Shown here: piece after piece, positions 20,311-30,903 of the stretch
Position numbering within the stretch: position 1 is the first letter of the stretch
Layout: every line of letters starts with the position of its first letter
DNA from: Tetragenococcus osmophilus
Lineage (GTDB): Bacteria > Bacillota > Bacilli > Lactobacillales > Enterococcaceae
Reading direction: 5' to 3'
Assembly: GCF_003795125.1 (NCBI RefSeq)
Contig: NZ_CP027783.1
Span: 1,674,001-1,738,000, forward strand
DNA: 64,000 nucleotides
Position numbers and translations under genes: made by a program
The notes under the pieces: model-generated
The model's database searches: none
The model's input: only the letters and a program-made list of their open reading frames with translations
Told to the model about the DNA's origin: nothing

Positions 20311-20744
20311 TGGACAAATTTTACCATGGTGATATGTTGTATCCCAGCATCCCAAAAAATTTCTCCTTCTTCTTGATAACCTAAATGATGGTAAAAATCA
20401 CGGGCAGAAATTTGTGCACCTAAAGTAATCTTTTGGTAAGTTGTTTTTTTGATATAATTTTCCATTTCTTGCATTATAATCTTACCGTAGCCATTTTTAC
20501 GTGCACTTTTTGCCACAGCCATGCGTTGTACTTTAACCGTGCTATCACCAGCATCGAGGAAACGTACAGTAGCCACAGGTGTATCTTGTGTGTTGTATAA
20601 AACAAAATGGATAGCTTGTTCTTCATCAGTATCTATTTCTCGCTTAGGTGGAACTTGCTGTTCTTTTATAAAAACTTCTTTTCTAATAGCAAGCGCATCT
20701 TTATAAATGGGACTTAAAGTATTATTAGTGTGTAGTGTGTACAT
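20307..20744 (-). CDS. GNAT family N-acetyltransferase
   Basis: A 145-residue single-domain acetyltransferase of the ElaA/YitI-like group. An early AIRKEVFIKEQQVP stretch is typical of that group; the VQRMAVAKSARKNGYGKIIM segment is the acetyl-CoA site. The substrate cannot be named. It is monocistronic, convergent with ntdP and divergent from the CorC-like exporter gene. ATG 20744 has a GAGGTG site upstream. Confidence 0.85.
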   Translation of the reverse strand: MYTLHTNNTLSPIYKDALAIRKEVFIKEQQVPPKREIDTDEEQAIHFVLYNTQDTPVATVRFLDAGDSTVKVQRMAVAKSARKNGYGKIIMQEMENYIKKTTYQKITLGAQISARDFYHHLGYQEEGEIFWDAGIQHITMVKFVH

Positions 20745-20842
20745 TTTATCACCTCGCAGTGATTATATCGTTTTGTCTAAAAATTATCTAGTCGAAGATT
20801 TCTCGTTAAAAGTAAACATTTGATAACGTGAATTGGTTTTCA

Positions 20843-20901
20843 TTGAAAACAAAAGTGCTTTGTGGTAGCATTTTATTGTGGTTGTAAACCACGTTTTTTT
20901 T
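20843..20901 (+). promoter_or_regulatory. Promoter and start-proximal hairpin of the CorC-like gene
   Basis: TTGAAA (20843-20848), 17 bases, TAGCAT (20866-20871). The predicted start is at the base of GTGGTTGTAAACCAC (20878-20892), which is followed by eight T residues. This could be an attenuator, or a 5' stem protecting the mRNA. Confidence 0.5.
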
Positions 20902-20935
20902 ATAAAAATTGAAAAAATAAGGAGCGAATGCAATT

Positions 20936-22315
20936 ATGAATGCTGACCCCGGGAGTCAGTCGCTGATAGCGCAAATATTGCTATTACTTTTTTTAACGAT
21001 CGTGAATGCTTTTTTAGCAGCTTCAGAGATCGCTGTAGTTTCAATTAATAAAAGTCGTATCGAGCAACAAGCAGATGAAGGAGATAAAAAAGCCCAAAAA
21101 CTTTTACATACGTTAAAAGACCCAACGAATTTCTTATCAACGATTCAAGTGGGTATTACTTTAGTTAATATTTTGTCTGGTGCTTCTCTTGCTTCACAAT
21201 TAGCACAACGACTTTCACCTTATTTAGGTGGTGGAGCCGCAGCAACAAGTATCGCAAATATTCTTATGGTTATACTATTGACTTATATTTCGATTGTATT
21301 TGGTGAATTGTACCCTAAACGAATTGCCATGAGTAAAACTGAAGAAGTAGCAAAATTTGCTGCTGGCATTATTCGTACAATCGGAAAAATTGCAAAGCCA
21401 TTTGTTTGGCTGCTATCAGCATCGACGAATTTGCTTGCTCGAATGACCCCAATGGAATTCGATGACGAAGATAGTAAAATGACGCGGGATGAGATGCGTT
21501 ATATGATGGAAACAGAAGGTGTCTTTGAAGATGAGGAATTATCCATGCTTCAAGGCGTTTTTTCCCTAGATACCAAAGTTGCCCGTGAGGTAATGGTTCC
21601 TCGTACTGACGCATATATGGTGGATATCAATGATAATGTAAGTGAGGTTATTGAAGATATCTTAAAGCAAAACTATTCCCGAATCCCAATTTTTAACGAA
21701 GAAAAGGATAAAGTCGTGGGCATTTTGCACACAAAGAATTTATTAAAAGGGGCATATAAACAAGGGTTTGATAATATCGACTTACTTTCGTTATTACAAG
21801 AACCTCTATTTGTACCAGAGACCGTTTTTATCGATGATTTATTATATGAAATGAAAAAAACACAAAGCCAAATGGCGATTTTACTAGATGAGTATGGTGG
21901 CGTTGTAGGAATTGCGACACTAGAAGATTTATTAGAAGAAATCGTCGGTGAAATTGATGATGAAACAGATGAAGTAGAAACCTTGTATAAAAAAGTTTCT
22001 GATTCAGAATATATTATCCAAGGCGGAATGCTAATTGATGAGTTTAACGAAGCTTTTGAAACGACCCTACATATGTCGGATGTAGATACGATGGCTGGTT
22101 ACTTAATTACAGCTTTGGGAGAAATTCCAGAAGAAGGAGAAAAACTTACTTTCGATGTGGATAATTTAACTCTTGTATCAGAACAGACAGAAGGATCGCG
22201 TGTTTTGAAAATCCGTGTGATTTTTCATGATCCATCTGAAACTGAGGGAGTAGAGCCTGAAGAGGACCGGCGTTTTTTCCGTAAAGAGTTTGAAGATGAC
22301 GAACCACGTCGTTAA
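20936..22315 (+). CDS. CorC/HlyC-type membrane exporter, DUF21-CBS-CBS
   Basis: A 459-residue membrane protein of the family implicated in magnesium/cobalt efflux. Four hydrophobic segments form an N-terminal DUF21 domain (about residues 10-180). Two CBS domains follow (EVMVPRTDAYMVD and SQMAILLDEYGGVVGIATLEDLLEEIVGEI) and then a C-terminal CorC/HlyC transporter-associated domain. Old annotation as haemolysin is not supported by function. ATG 20936 follows AAGGAGCG at a long spacing. Confidence 0.9.
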   Translation: MNADPGSQSLIAQILLLLFLTIVNAFLAASEIAVVSINKSRIEQQADEGDKKAQKLLHTLKDPTNFLSTIQVGITLVNILSGASLASQLAQRLSPYLGGGAAATSIANILMVILLTYISIVFGELYPKRIAMSKTEEVAKFAAGIIRTIGKIAKPFVWLLSASTNLLARMTPMEFDDEDSKMTRDEMRYMMETEGVFEDEELSMLQGVFSLDTKVAREVMVPRTDAYMVDINDNVSEVIEDILKQNYSRIPIFNEEKDKVVGILHTKNLLKGAYKQGFDNIDLLSLLQEPLFVPETVFIDDLLYEMKKTQSQMAILLDEYGGVVGIATLEDLLEEIVGEIDDETDEVETLYKKVSDSEYIIQGGMLIDEFNEAFETTLHMSDVDTMAGYLITALGEIPEEGEKLTFDVDNLTLVSEQTEGSRVLKIRVIFHDPSETEGVEPEEDRRFFRKEFEDDEPRR

Positions 22316-22321
22316 TGGTAG

Positions 22322-22354
22322 AAGGTAGAATCTAAAAAGGTTCTACCTTTTCTT
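22322..22354 (+). terminator. Intrinsic terminator after the CorC-like gene
   Basis: AAGGTAGAATC and GGTTCTACCTT arms with a short A-rich loop, followed by T-rich sequence. Confidence 0.75.
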
Positions 22355-22525
22355 TATCTTCAAGGGATGGAAAAAATGGAAACGGCGATCTATTCGTGCT
22401 TTTTATTTATTTTTATTAGTTGAAATGATATACTTATCAAGTTCATATTTATCAAGTTAAAAGATATAAAAGAAGTTTAAAATGAAAGGAGAACCTGTAA
22501 GTATTAATGACTTGCAGTATAAGCA

Positions 22526-24106
22526 ATGGATAAACAAACACAAAAAAATGAAGTCGATCGTAGACGTACATTTGCGATTATTTCTCACCCTGACGCTGGG
22601 AAAACGACAATTACAGAGCAACTATTACTTTTTGGTGGAGCCATACGTCAAGCTGGCACGGTAAAAGGGAAAAAGACCGGAAACTACGCTAAGTCTGACT
22701 GGATGGAAATTGAAAAGCAACGTGGAATTTCAGTAACCAGTTCTGTAATGCAATTTGATTATGAAGATAAACGAGTAAATATATTAGATACACCTGGCCA
22801 CGAAGATTTTTCTGAAGATACTTATCGTACGCTAATGGCAGTAGATAGTGCGGTTATGGTTATTGACAGCGCGAAAGGGATTGAAGCTCAAACCAAGAAA
22901 CTATTTAAAGTTGTTAAACAAAGGGGAATCCCTATTTTTACTTTTATTAACAAGATGGACCGGGATGGCCGCGAACCGCTTGAATTACTAGAAGAATTAG
23001 AAGATTTATTAGATATTGAATCTTACCCTATGAATTGGCCGATTGGTATGGGAAGTGGTCTGGAAGGCATTTATGATATGCACAACCAGCGAGTAGAATT
23101 ATCACATCCTGAAAATTATGATGGGGATCGTTTCTTACCTCTTGATCAAAATGGTGATATAGCTGGCGAGCATCCCTTAAAACAAGACAGTGTCTACCAA
23201 CAAGCTTTGGAAAATGTAGAATTGCTGCAAGAAGCTGGCGATGATTTTAACCTAGAAAAAGTAGAGCAGGGGAATCAGACGCCTGTGTTTTTTGGTTCGG
23301 CGTTAACTAATTTTGGTGTACAAACATTTTTAGAAGCTTTTCTAGAATATGCGCCAGCGCCGCATGCGCATAAAACAAAAGATGACGATAAAGTAAATCC
23401 GTATGAAGAAGAATTTTCCGGCTTTGTCTTTAAAATACAAGCAAATATGAATCCAGCTCACCGTGATCGTATCGCTTTTTTACGAATTTGTTCTGGCACA
23501 TTTAACCGGGGAATGGAAGTAACATTACAGCGGACTGGAAAGAAAATGAGACTAAGTAATGTTACGCAATTTATGGCTGAATCTCGTGAAAATATTCAAG
23601 AAGCCGTTGCTGGTGATATTATAGGTATTTATGATACAGGAAATTACCAAGTAGGAGACACCCTTTATGAAGGAAACCTTAAGGTAGCTTTTGAGGACCT
23701 ACCAGCTTTTACGCCGGAATTATTTATGCAAGTAAATGCCAAAAATGTAATGAAACAAAAGTCCTTTTATAAAGGAATCCGTCAGCTAGTCCAAGAAGGG
23801 GCGATTCAATTATATAAGACCTATTTGACAGACGAATACATTATTGGGGCAGTAGGTCAGCTGCAATTTGAAGTTTTTCAATATCGTATGAGAAATGAAT
23901 ATAATTCTGAAGTAATTATGACACCTTTGGGACATAAGATTGCTCGTTGGATTGATCCTAAAGACTTAGATGAAAATATGCACTCTAGTCGAAATATTTT
24001 GGCTAAAGATCGTTTCGATCAACCACTATTTCTATTTGAAAATGAATTTGCAATGCGATGGTTTAATGAGAAATATCCAAATGTAGAATTGAAAAGTTTA
24101 TTGTAA
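22526..24106 (+). CDS. prfC: Peptide chain release factor 3
   Basis: A GTPase that removes RF1/RF2 from the ribosome after termination. The 526 residues show P-loop AGKTT ([13 protein letters not shown]), switch motifs DTPGHEDF and the G4 motif NKMD. ATG 22526 is the only in-frame start, because TAA ends the frame two codons upstream. No good ribosome site precedes it. An eight-codon leader ORF (22507-22533) overlaps the start, so coupling is possible. Confidence 0.95.
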   Translation: MDKQTQKNEVDRRRTFAIISHPDAGKTTITEQLLLFGGAIRQAGTVKGKKTGNYAKSDWMEIEKQRGISVTSSVMQFDYEDKRVNILDTPGHEDFSEDTYRTLMAVDSAVMVIDSAKGIEAQTKKLFKVVKQRGIPIFTFINKMDRDGREPLELLEELEDLLDIESYPMNWPIGMGSGLEGIYDMHNQRVELSHPENYDGDRFLPLDQNGDIAGEHPLKQDSVYQQALENVELLQEAGDDFNLEKVEQGNQTPVFFGSALTNFGVQTFLEAFLEYAPAPHAHKTKDDDKVNPYEEEFSGFVFKIQANMNPAHRDRIAFLRICSGTFNRGMEVTLQRTGKKMRLSNVTQFMAESRENIQEAVAGDIIGIYDTGNYQVGDTLYEGNLKVAFEDLPAFTPELFMQVNAKNVMKQKSFYKGIRQLVQEGAIQLYKTYLTDEYIIGAVGQLQFEVFQYRMRNEYNSEVIMTPLGHKIARWIDPKDLDENMHSSRNILAKDRFDQPLFLFENEFAMRWFNEKYPNVELKSLL

Positions 24107-24166
24107 AAAAAGAGGATGAGACATCTTCACAAAGCTAATTGTGGGAGATATCTCATCCTCTTTTTT
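24107..24166. terminator. Bidirectional terminator between prfC and the DUF1827 gene
   Basis: AGAGGATGAGA (24111-24121) pairs perfectly with TCTCATCCTCT (24151-24161), with A residues before and T residues after, suiting both converging genes. Confidence 0.88.
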
Positions 24167-24180
24167 GATAATCAAAACTA

Positions 24181-24489
24181 TCAAGGATTTTTTATCAACT
24201 TAGGTATGGAAATTTCAACGATGCCATCATTTTCAATCTCGGTAATATCATTCTCGTTATAAGAGTTCTTGGAAAGTCTTTTTAAAAAGCGCTCTTTAAT
24301 TTCGTCTATTTCAGTTTGTTGGATAGCCCTTTTTTTATTGACTAATAAAAGTTCGTTATGTTGGGGAGCTTCGGTATATACAATGGAGATATTGCCGGCA
24401 GTATATACTTTAACCAGTTCTGCATCTGTACTTTCTAGTTGTTGTTTTACTAGTCTAGAGTGACTATTGGTAACATTGACTAACTTCAT
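24181..24489 (-). CDS. DUF1827 family protein
   Basis: A 102-residue cytoplasmic protein of unknown function that I recognise as the DUF1827 family of enterococci and relatives, from its MKLVNVTNSHSRLVKQQLE start and the VNKKRAIQQTEIDEI middle. It has no membrane segment and no catalytic motif I can name. It is monocistronic, between prfC and clpE, with the usual GAGGTG ribosome site. It supports a lactic acid bacterial host. Confidence 0.8.
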   Translation of the reverse strand: MKLVNVTNSHSRLVKQQLESTDAELVKVYTAGNISIVYTEAPQHNELLLVNKKRAIQQTEIDEIKERFLKRLSKNSYNENDITEIENDGIVEISIPKLIKNP

Positions 24490-24573
24490 TTATTTCACCT
24501 CACAATTTTTGCAGCTTGGTTTTCCTTCACATATATTATATTTTTATTTTATTGAAATGAAAAGTATTAGGTA

Positions 24574-24614
24574 TTAAAAAACTGGAAAAGTACTCTAAAA
24601 ATACTTTTCCAGTT
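24574..24614 (-). terminator. Intrinsic terminator after clpE
   Basis: AACTGGAAAAGTA and TACTTTTCCAGTT arms (24580-24592 and 24602-24614), with a T-run on the minus strand. Confidence 0.88.
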
Positions 24615-24628
24615 CAATTATTTATTGC

Positions 24629-26854
24629 TTATTGATTTTCTTGCTTGTTTTCAACCGTAGCATTTTCTGATGCTTCGATTTCAATTTCGCCATTATCATT
24701 AAGCTTAGCTTTTAGCTCTGAATTACCTGGATGATCAAGGTAATATTCAGCAATATTATCTTCAATTTGTTCTTGAATTGTTCGACGCAATGGACGAGCA
24801 CCCATAGCAGGGTCATAGCCTAAGTCAACCAATTTTTCTTTTACATCTTGAGTGACATCGATATGAATATTTTGACGAGCAAGCATATTATTTACATCGT
24901 CTAGCATTAATGAAACGATCTTCAATAAGTTTTCTTTGCTCAATCCTTTAAATTCTACGATACCATCAAAACGATTTAAGAACTCAGGGTTGAAGAAATC
25001 TTTCAAATGACTCATTACTGAGTTTGTCATGCCTTCACGTGCAGGACCGAATCCAACATTTGCTTCAACATTGCCTGTACCTGCGTTACTAGTCATGATA
25101 ATTAGCGTATCTTTAAAGCTTACGGTGCGTCCTTGCGCATCAGTCAAACGACCATCATCAAGAATTTGCAAGAACATATGCAATACATCTGGATGAGCTT
25201 TTTCTACTTCATCAAGTAAAATTAAGCTGTATGGGTTACGACGAACTTTTTCTGTTAATTGACCAGCTTCTTCATAACCTACATAACCAGGAGGTGATCC
25301 GATAAGCTTGGATATACTGTGTTTTTCCATATATTCTGACATATCAAAGCGGATCATCGAATCGGTCGAACCAAATAGTTCATAAGACAAACGTCTTGCT
25401 AATTCTGTTTTACCAACACCAGTTGGACCAACAAATAGGAAAGAACCGATTGGTTGATTTTGTTTTCCTAAGCCTACTCGATTACGACGAATCGCACGAG
25501 AAACTTTATCAATAGCTTCGTTTTGTCCGATAACATGTTTCTTCAAATCATCACCGAGATTACGAAGTTGATTTTGTTCTTTTTCTTTTAGTTCGCCTAC
25601 TGGGATACCAGTTTGTTGTTCTACAATTTGTTCCATTGTTTTTTCAGTAATGACTGGCATTTTTTCATCACTAACTTGTTTTTCTTTCATTTTTTCAAGT
25701 TTATTGATTTGATCCCTGTAGTAAGCAGCTTTTTCATAATCTTCTTCTTTAGAAGCTTGCGCTTTTTGTTTTTGTGCTTCTTCTAATTTTTTATCAATTG
25801 TTTTTGGATCAACATATTGAATTGTCAAGTTTTCTTTAGCACCTGATTCATCCAATAAGTCAATAGCCTTATCTGGCAAGAAGCGATCTTGAATATAACG
25901 GTTAGACAAATCAGCTGCTGCTTGAATAGCTTCATCTGTATATTTTACATGATGATAATCTTCATAACGTGGTTGCAAACCTTTTAGAATAGAAACCGTT
26001 TCTTCAATAGTTGGTTCATCCACACGTAATGGTTGCAAACGACGTTCTAAGGCAGCGTCTTTTTCAATGGTACGATATTCATTTAATGTAGTTGCACCTA
26101 CCATTTGCAAATCGCCACGAGCAAGAGCTGGTTTCAAGATATTGCCAGCATCCATATTGCCGTCGCCGGCTGTACCAGCACCAACAATTTCATGGACTTC
26201 ATCAATAAATAAGATGATATCTTGTGCTTCTTTGATTTCATTAATCAATTGTTGCATTCTTTCTTCAAATTGGCCTCTTATACCTGTTCCTTGGACCAAT
26301 GAAGCTACATCTAAACGCACAACTTTTTTATCCATTAGTTTTTGTGGTACATCACCATCGACGATTTTTTGAGCTAAACCTTCAACAACCGCTGTCTTAC
26401 CAACACCAGCTTCACCAATTAGTACTGGGTTATTTTTTGTACGACGGTTTAAGATTTCAATAACGCGTTTGACTTCGCTATCGCGTCCTACCACTGGGTC
26501 AATTTGTCCGTCTTCAGCTTCTTTGGTAATATTAATGCCATAGTCGCCTAAAAGACCAGATAACCCAGAATCTTTAGGTGGTTGTCCACCATTAGAATTA
26601 TTTCCGCCACCAGCTTGTGTTGGAGGAGTTTGTTCATAATAGGAATTTCCTTCTTGCATTTGAGACATTTGGCGGAAGAAATCGTCTAGACTTCCAAAAC
26701 CAAATGGATCTTGTTGCATTCCCATTGGATTTTCTTGTTGTTGTTTAAGTTTTTGATAACAGTTTTGACAAAAGTCGATTTGTCGTCTTTGTCCGCCAAC
26801 ATTTGCATATAAATGAATGGTGGCTTCGTTTTTTCCACAATTTTGACAAAGCAT
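24629..26854 (-). CDS. clpE: ATP-dependent unfoldase ClpE
   Basis: A Hsp100 ATPase that feeds substrates to ClpP under heat and protein stress. The 741 residues begin with a zinc finger (Cys3, Cys6, Cys29, Cys32), then a glycine/asparagine-rich linker and AAA module 1 (GEAGVGKT). A UVR coiled region ([14 protein letters not shown]) and AAA module 2 (GPTGVGKT, with [20 protein letters not shown]) follow. The zinc finger and UVR motif separate it from ClpC. A CtsR box overlaps its start region. Confidence 0.96.
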   Translation of the reverse strand: MLCQNCGKNEATIHLYANVGGQRRQIDFCQNCYQKLKQQQENPMGMQQDPFGFGSLDDFFRQMSQMQEGNSYYEQTPPTQAGGGNNSNGGQPPKDSGLSGLLGDYGINITKEAEDGQIDPVVGRDSEVKRVIEILNRRTKNNPVLIGEAGVGKTAVVEGLAQKIVDGDVPQKLMDKKVVRLDVASLVQGTGIRGQFEERMQQLINEIKEAQDIILFIDEVHEIVGAGTAGDGNMDAGNILKPALARGDLQMVGATTLNEYRTIEKDAALERRLQPLRVDEPTIEETVSILKGLQPRYEDYHHVKYTDEAIQAAADLSNRYIQDRFLPDKAIDLLDESGAKENLTIQYVDPKTIDKKLEEAQKQKAQASKEEDYEKAAYYRDQINKLEKMKEKQVSDEKMPVITEKTMEQIVEQQTGIPVGELKEKEQNQLRNLGDDLKKHVIGQNEAIDKVSRAIRRNRVGLGKQNQPIGSFLFVGPTGVGKTELARRLSYELFGSTDSMIRFDMSEYMEKHSISKLIGSPPGYVGYEEAGQLTEKVRRNPYSLILLDEVEKAHPDVLHMFLQILDDGRLTDAQGRTVSFKDTLIIMTSNAGTGNVEANVGFGPAREGMTNSVMSHLKDFFNPEFLNRFDGIVEFKGLSKENLLKIVSLMLDDVNNMLARQNIHIDVTQDVKEKLVDLGYDPAMGARPLRRTIQEQIEDNIAEYYLDHPGNSELKAKLNDNGEIEIEASENATVENKQENQ

Positions 26855-26927
26855 CGAACCTCACAACCTTTCTTTATGTTCAAGTTCTTGTGACTTCGTA
26901 AAAGGTAAAATAAGTGTCAAAAAAACA

Positions 26928-26982
26928 TTGACCAACTTTGACCTTTCAAATTCTATTATACAACCTTTGCTGTAATTTTCAA
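26928..26982 (-). promoter_or_regulatory. clpE promoter with CtsR operator
   Basis: On the minus strand TTGAAA (26982-26977), 16 bases, TATAAT (26960-26955). Just downstream is GGTCAAAGTTGGTCAA (26943-26928), close to the CtsR heptad repeat GGTCAAANANRGTCAAA. Repression by CtsR and release by heat is expected. Confidence 0.85.
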
Positions 26983-27104
26983 GTATTTGAACTGGAAATA
27001 CATAAATTTCTCAAGGAGTATTGTCATCTTATTTGCCAGCTTTTTGTAGAGATATTAAAATGAATTTGATCATTTTTTATAGATGAAAAAAGGAGAAAAA
27101 AGTT

Positions 27105-27302
27105 ATGACGCAAGAAGAATATGTCGAAATGCTACAACAATTAAGGAACGGAGAAATTAATGAAATTACGGTTGAACAGCCCAACTTTATGACATTTCGT
27201 AAAGCGTGGTTATCGTTTGAAGACCGAGCATCGATTGTTGGAGAAGCGGAATTAAATGGTGAAATTATCTATAAATATGAACCAAATCATACAGAAGAAT
27301 GA
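27105..27302 (+). CDS. Small hypothetical protein upstream of ptsH
   Basis: A 65-residue acidic, soluble protein that I cannot assign. It has a good ribosome site (AAAGGAG) and ATG start, and codon use like its neighbours. The sequence starts MTQEEYVEMLQQLRNGE, suggesting an N-terminal helix, followed by an apparently beta-rich part. It lies between divergent clpE and ptsH. It is probably real, given the ribosome site and position, but its role is unknown. Confidence 0.65.
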   Translation: MTQEEYVEMLQQLRNGEINEITVEQPNFMTFRKAWLSFEDRASIVGEAELNGEIIYKYEPNHTEE

Positions 27303-27467
27303 ATTTGCGGGTAATTCTGCGATTTATGGTGGAAAACGGTTGTCTAAAGGGCAAAAAAATGGTAATCTTATCAATTGAAAGGGTTATTAACTATTTTTTT
27401 TTTGTTCATGTTTAGTGTTAGAAAACCCTCACAAAAAAATTTGATACCTTAAAGGAGATAGATCGAT

Positions 27468-27734
27468 ATGGAAAAAAAAGATTTTAACGTAATTGCAGAA
27501 ACAGGGATTCATGCACGCCCAGCAACATTATTAGTGCAAACTGCAAGTAAATTTAATTCTGATATTAACTTAGAATATAAAGGTAAATCAGTAAACCTAA
27601 AATCAATTATGGGAGTAATGTCCTTAGGTGTAGGCCAAGGTTCTGACGTAACAATCTCAGTTGATGGTGCTGACGAATCAGACGCAATGGAAGCAATCGT
27701 AGACACGATGAAAAAGGAAGGATTGTCTGAATAA
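27468..27734 (+). CDS. ptsH: Phosphocarrier protein HPr
   Basis: The general PTS phosphocarrier. His15 in GIHARPA receives phosphate from enzyme I and passes it to sugar-specific EIIA proteins. Ser46 ([10 protein letters not shown]) is the HPr-kinase site that turns HPr into the CcpA co-repressor. The 88 residues are complete. Its stop overlaps the ptsI start (TAATGA). It serves the incomplete PTS genes further right and others elsewhere in the genome. Confidence 0.98.
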   Translation: MEKKDFNVIAETGIHARPATLLVQTASKFNSDINLEYKGKSVNLKSIMGVMSLGVGQGSDVTISVDGADESDAMEAIVDTMKKEGLSE

Positions 27735-29461
27735 TGACGAATAAGCTAAAAGGGATTGCGGCAAGTGATGGCGTAGCAGTTGCAAAAGCGTACCCGTTAG
27801 TGGAACCAGACTTAACTTTTGAAAAAGTGAATGTCGAAGATTCGGATAATGAAAAAACTCGTCTTGATGATGCTTTAAAAGCTTCAGAAAAAGAGTTACA
27901 AAAAATTCGGGAAAACGCTGCTAAAGCTTTAGGAGAGTCAGAAGCACAAGTTTTTGATGCTCATTTAATGGTAGTTAATGACCCTGAAATGACTGACCAA
28001 ATTAAACAAAATATTGAAAATAACAAAGTGAACGCAGAACAAGCACTAAAAAGTGTAACAGATTCATTTATCGAAATGTTTGAAGCAATGGAAGATAATT
28101 CTTACATGCAAGAACGTGCAGCAGATATTCGTGATGTTTCTAAACGCATTTTAGCTCACTTGTTGGGTGTCACTTTACCGGACCCTTCAATGATTAATGA
28201 AGAAGTCGTTGTTGTGGCTCATGACTTAGCCCCAAGTGATACGGCGCAATTAGATCGTAACTTCGTAAAAGCTTTTGTTACCGATATTGGTGGACGTACA
28301 TCTCATTCTGCTATTATGGCACGTTCTTTAGAAATTCCAGCAATCGTTGGTAGTAAAGAAGTTACTGAAGTAGCTCATGAAGGGGATATTGTTGCTGTAA
28401 ATGGTATTCAAGGAACAGCAGTAGTTAACCCTACAGATGACGAAAAACAAGAATATATCGAAGCTGGTAAGAAGTTTGCCGAGCAAAAGAAAGAATGGAA
28501 CAAACTAAAAGACGCTGAAACTGTTACTGATGATGGCGCTCATTTTGATTTGGCAGCCAACATTGGTACGCCAAAAGATTTGCCTAGTGTCCATGATAAT
28601 GGTGCTGAAGCCGTTGGTTTGTACCGTACAGAATTCTTGTACATGGATTCCTCTGATTTTCCAACAGAAGAAGACCAATTTAATGCTTATAAGAAAGTTT
28701 TAGAAGGTATGGATGGAAAACCAGTTGTAGTACGTACGATGGATATCGGTGGAGATAAAGAACTTCCATATTTAGATCTTCCTAATGAAATGAATCCATT
28801 CTTAGGGTATCGTGCGTTACGGATTAACCTTTCACAATTGGGTGAAGGTATGTTCCGTACACAATTACGTGCTTTATTACGTGCTTCAGTTTATGGCGAG
28901 TTGCGCATTATGTTCCCTATGGTAGCAACTTTACAAGAGTTCCGTGCTGCTAAGAAAATATATAATGAAGAACGCCAAAAATTAACTGATGAAGGCTATG
29001 GTGTTTCTAATTCAGTAGAAGTAGGAATTATGATTGAAATTCCTGCTGCGGCTGTTTTGGCAGATCGTTTTGCTAAAGAAGTTGACTTCTTCAGTATTGG
29101 AACAAACGATTTGATTCAATACACAATGGCAGCTGACCGTATGAACGAACAAGTTTCTTACTTGTACCAACCGTACAACCCAGCTATTTTACGCTTAGTA
29201 AAAAATGTGGTTGATTCGGCTCATAAAGAAGGCAAATGGGCTGGCATGTGTGGCGAAATGGCCGGCGATCAAACAGCTGTGCCATTATTAATGGGAATTG
29301 GCTTAGATGAATTTTCGATGAGTGCATCTTCCATTTTAAAAACACGTAGCTTAATGAAAAAATTAGATAGCCAAAAAATGCAAGAACTTGCGGATCGCGC
29401 TTTAAACGAGTGTGACACAGCAGATGAAGTTATTGCATTAGTGGAAGAATACACAGGCTAA
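27734..29461 (+). CDS. ptsI: PTS enzyme I
   Basis: Takes phosphate from phosphoenolpyruvate to HPr. The 575 residues contain the HPr-binding helical domain, the active-site histidine in [13 protein letters not shown] (around residue 190), and the PEP-binding barrel with the [10 protein letters not shown] segment and the [11 protein letters not shown] / CGEMAGD motifs. It is translationally coupled to ptsH. A strong bidirectional terminator follows. Confidence 0.98.
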   Translation: MTNKLKGIAASDGVAVAKAYPLVEPDLTFEKVNVEDSDNEKTRLDDALKASEKELQKIRENAAKALGESEAQVFDAHLMVVNDPEMTDQIKQNIENNKVNAEQALKSVTDSFIEMFEAMEDNSYMQERAADIRDVSKRILAHLLGVTLPDPSMINEEVVVVAHDLAPSDTAQLDRNFVKAFVTDIGGRTSHSAIMARSLEIPAIVGSKEVTEVAHEGDIVAVNGIQGTAVVNPTDDEKQEYIEAGKKFAEQKKEWNKLKDAETVTDDGAHFDLAANIGTPKDLPSVHDNGAEAVGLYRTEFLYMDSSDFPTEEDQFNAYKKVLEGMDGKPVVVRTMDIGGDKELPYLDLPNEMNPFLGYRALRINLSQLGEGMFRTQLRALLRASVYGELRIMFPMVATLQEFRAAKKIYNEERQKLTDEGYGVSNSVEVGIMIEIPAAAVLADRFAKEVDFFSIGTNDLIQYTMAADRMNEQVSYLYQPYNPAILRLVKNVVDSAHKEGKWAGMCGEMAGDQTAVPLLMGIGLDEFSMSASSILKTRSLMKKLDSQKMQELADRALNECDTADEVIALVEEYTG

Positions 29462-29466
29462 TTTTA

Positions 29467-29511
29467 TAAAAAAGATCTCAGACATCAAATGATTGTCTGA
29501 GATCTTTTTTT
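29467..29511. terminator. Bidirectional terminator between ptsI and dipeptidase gene
   Basis: AGATCTCAGACA and TGTCTGAGATCT are perfect arms, flanked by A-run and T-run, serving both convergent genes. Confidence 0.9.
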
Positions 29512-30487
29512 AATCTAAGAATTCTTGATATAGACGTAAAACATTTTTGTTAAAGATTTGATCTACCTCTTCGTTTGTAAAATCAGATTTTAACAATGCG
29601 TCATAAATAGTAGGCATGATAGTTCCATCAGCTAAGTCTTCATGTACTGGAATACCATCAAAGTCTGAACCTAGACCGATACATTCAATACCGCCTACGT
29701 TATATAAATGACGGACATGCTGGCAGATAGCATTTATTAAAGAGCCATTTTCTCTAGCATCCTGTAAAAAACGGTCAGAAAAGTTAATCCCAATGACTCC
29801 GCCGCGATCAGCAATTTTTCTAATTAAATCATCTGGTAAATTGCGATAGTGCGGACAGATTTTGCGACTATTTGAATGACTAGCTACAAATGGACGATTT
29901 GTATACTGTAAGACATCCTTTACAAGCGCATCCGAACCGTGAGAAACATCAATAATCATACCCAATTCATTCATACGTTGAACAATTTCGATTCCTTTAT
30001 CTGTTAGACCTTTTTGTGGCTGATCCGTTAACTGTTCATTTCCATCAGCAAAAACTGCATTTGGATAACCAATTTCATTTGGATAATTCCAAGTAAGTGT
30101 CATCATTCGTACACCTAAGTTATAAAACTCTTCTAGTTTTTCAAGACTACCTTCAATAGGTGCGCCTTCTTCCATCGTTAAAAGAGCACTCATCCGGTTG
30201 TTGAGCCCGTTTTCCAAAATTTGCTCGTAATGAGTGACTGGACGAATCTGTTCTTCATTTTCTTTCATTTCTTCATAAAAAAGATCAATCATATTTTTAG
30301 CTTCTTCATAGGAAGAGTCTACCGCTTTTTTATCCATAAAAATGGCAAAGTTTTGTAATAAATAATCTCCTTGTTGCATTTTAGGAATATCTAATTGAAA
30401 ATCATTTTTCTTTAAATGTGCAGGATTATTTATTGGTGATTGGTAAATTTTCATAATTGTATCACAGTGCATATCTACAACATTCAT
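29510..30487 (-). CDS. Membrane-dipeptidase family (M19) zinc dipeptidase
   Basis: A 325-residue peptidase of the renal dipeptidase family. Zinc ligands appear in DMHCDT (His7, Asp9), the TMEEGAP glutamate, and HGSDAL / ASHSNSR histidines; GLGSDFDG is the C-terminal signature. Without a signal peptide it should act in the cytoplasm on dipeptides. It is a single gene with its own AAAGGAGGT site; its upstream gap holds hairpin array B. The exact dipeptide preference is unknown. Confidence 0.9.
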   Translation of the reverse strand: MNVVDMHCDTIMKIYQSPINNPAHLKKNDFQLDIPKMQQGDYLLQNFAIFMDKKAVDSSYEEAKNMIDLFYEEMKENEEQIRPVTHYEQILENGLNNRMSALLTMEEGAPIEGSLEKLEEFYNLGVRMMTLTWNYPNEIGYPNAVFADGNEQLTDQPQKGLTDKGIEIVQRMNELGMIIDVSHGSDALVKDVLQYTNRPFVASHSNSRKICPHYRNLPDDLIRKIADRGGVIGINFSDRFLQDARENGSLINAICQHVRHLYNVGGIECIGLGSDFDGIPVHEDLADGTIMPTIYDALLKSDFTNEEVDQIFNKNVLRLYQEFLD

Positions 30488-30593
30488 AAATGAACCTCCT
30501 TTTTGAACATACGTTACTTTAAAGATATCATTTTTTCTAAAAATAAACTAGGAAAAAGATAAAGAGACTTCCAGAAAGTTTTCGTCTAAAAGC

Positions 30594-30800
30594 TGAATGA
30601 ACATGAAAGAAGCAAAGTTATGTCCATTCAGTACTTGAATGAACATGGAAAAGAAGAAGTTATGTTCATTCGCTAGCTGAATGAACATAAAAAAGGAGGA
30701 ATTATGTCCATTCAGTACTTGAATGAACATGAGAGAGAGGAAGTTATGTTCATTCGCTAGTCGAATGAACATTATAAGTGAGAAACAGTGTTTGTTCAGC
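30594..30800. repeat. Tandem hairpin array B, 42-bp period
   Basis: Units start at 30594, 30636, 30678, 30720 and 30762, exactly 42 bases apart; the fifth is degenerate. Each has arms GAATGAACAT and ATGTYCATTC around a purine-rich loop. The unit ends alternate AGTACT and GCTAGY, giving an 84-bp super-period. It occupies most of the 416-base gap between divergent dipeptidase and glycosyltransferase genes. Confidence 0.92.
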
Positions 30801-30864
30801 TACTAAAATAAGGAAAAGGAAGAGAATATAAGTCCTTAGTTGGAGTTAAGTTCAATTTAAAATA

Positions 30865-30873
30865 TGATATACT
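30865..30873 (+). promoter_or_regulatory. Probable extended -10 promoter of the glycolipid genes
   Basis: TGATATACT, an extended -10 box, lies 30 bases before the TTG start; no convincing -35 is present. Confidence 0.4.
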
Positions 30874-30903
30874 GTAAATAGAAAAAGGAAGGGGTGTTAT
30901 TCC

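Noticed and set aside
22482-22664. A 60-residue frame overlapping the prfC start
   Set aside because: It has a ribosome-site-like AAAGGAG inside rather than before it, and runs out of frame over the conserved RF3 P-loop, so it is a shadow.
30548-30772. Minus-strand open frame of 74 codons made of 14-residue repeats across hairpin array B
   Set aside because: The 42-bp unit is a multiple of three, so the frame stays open by chance; there is no ribosome site, and the arms behave as inverted repeats rather than codons.
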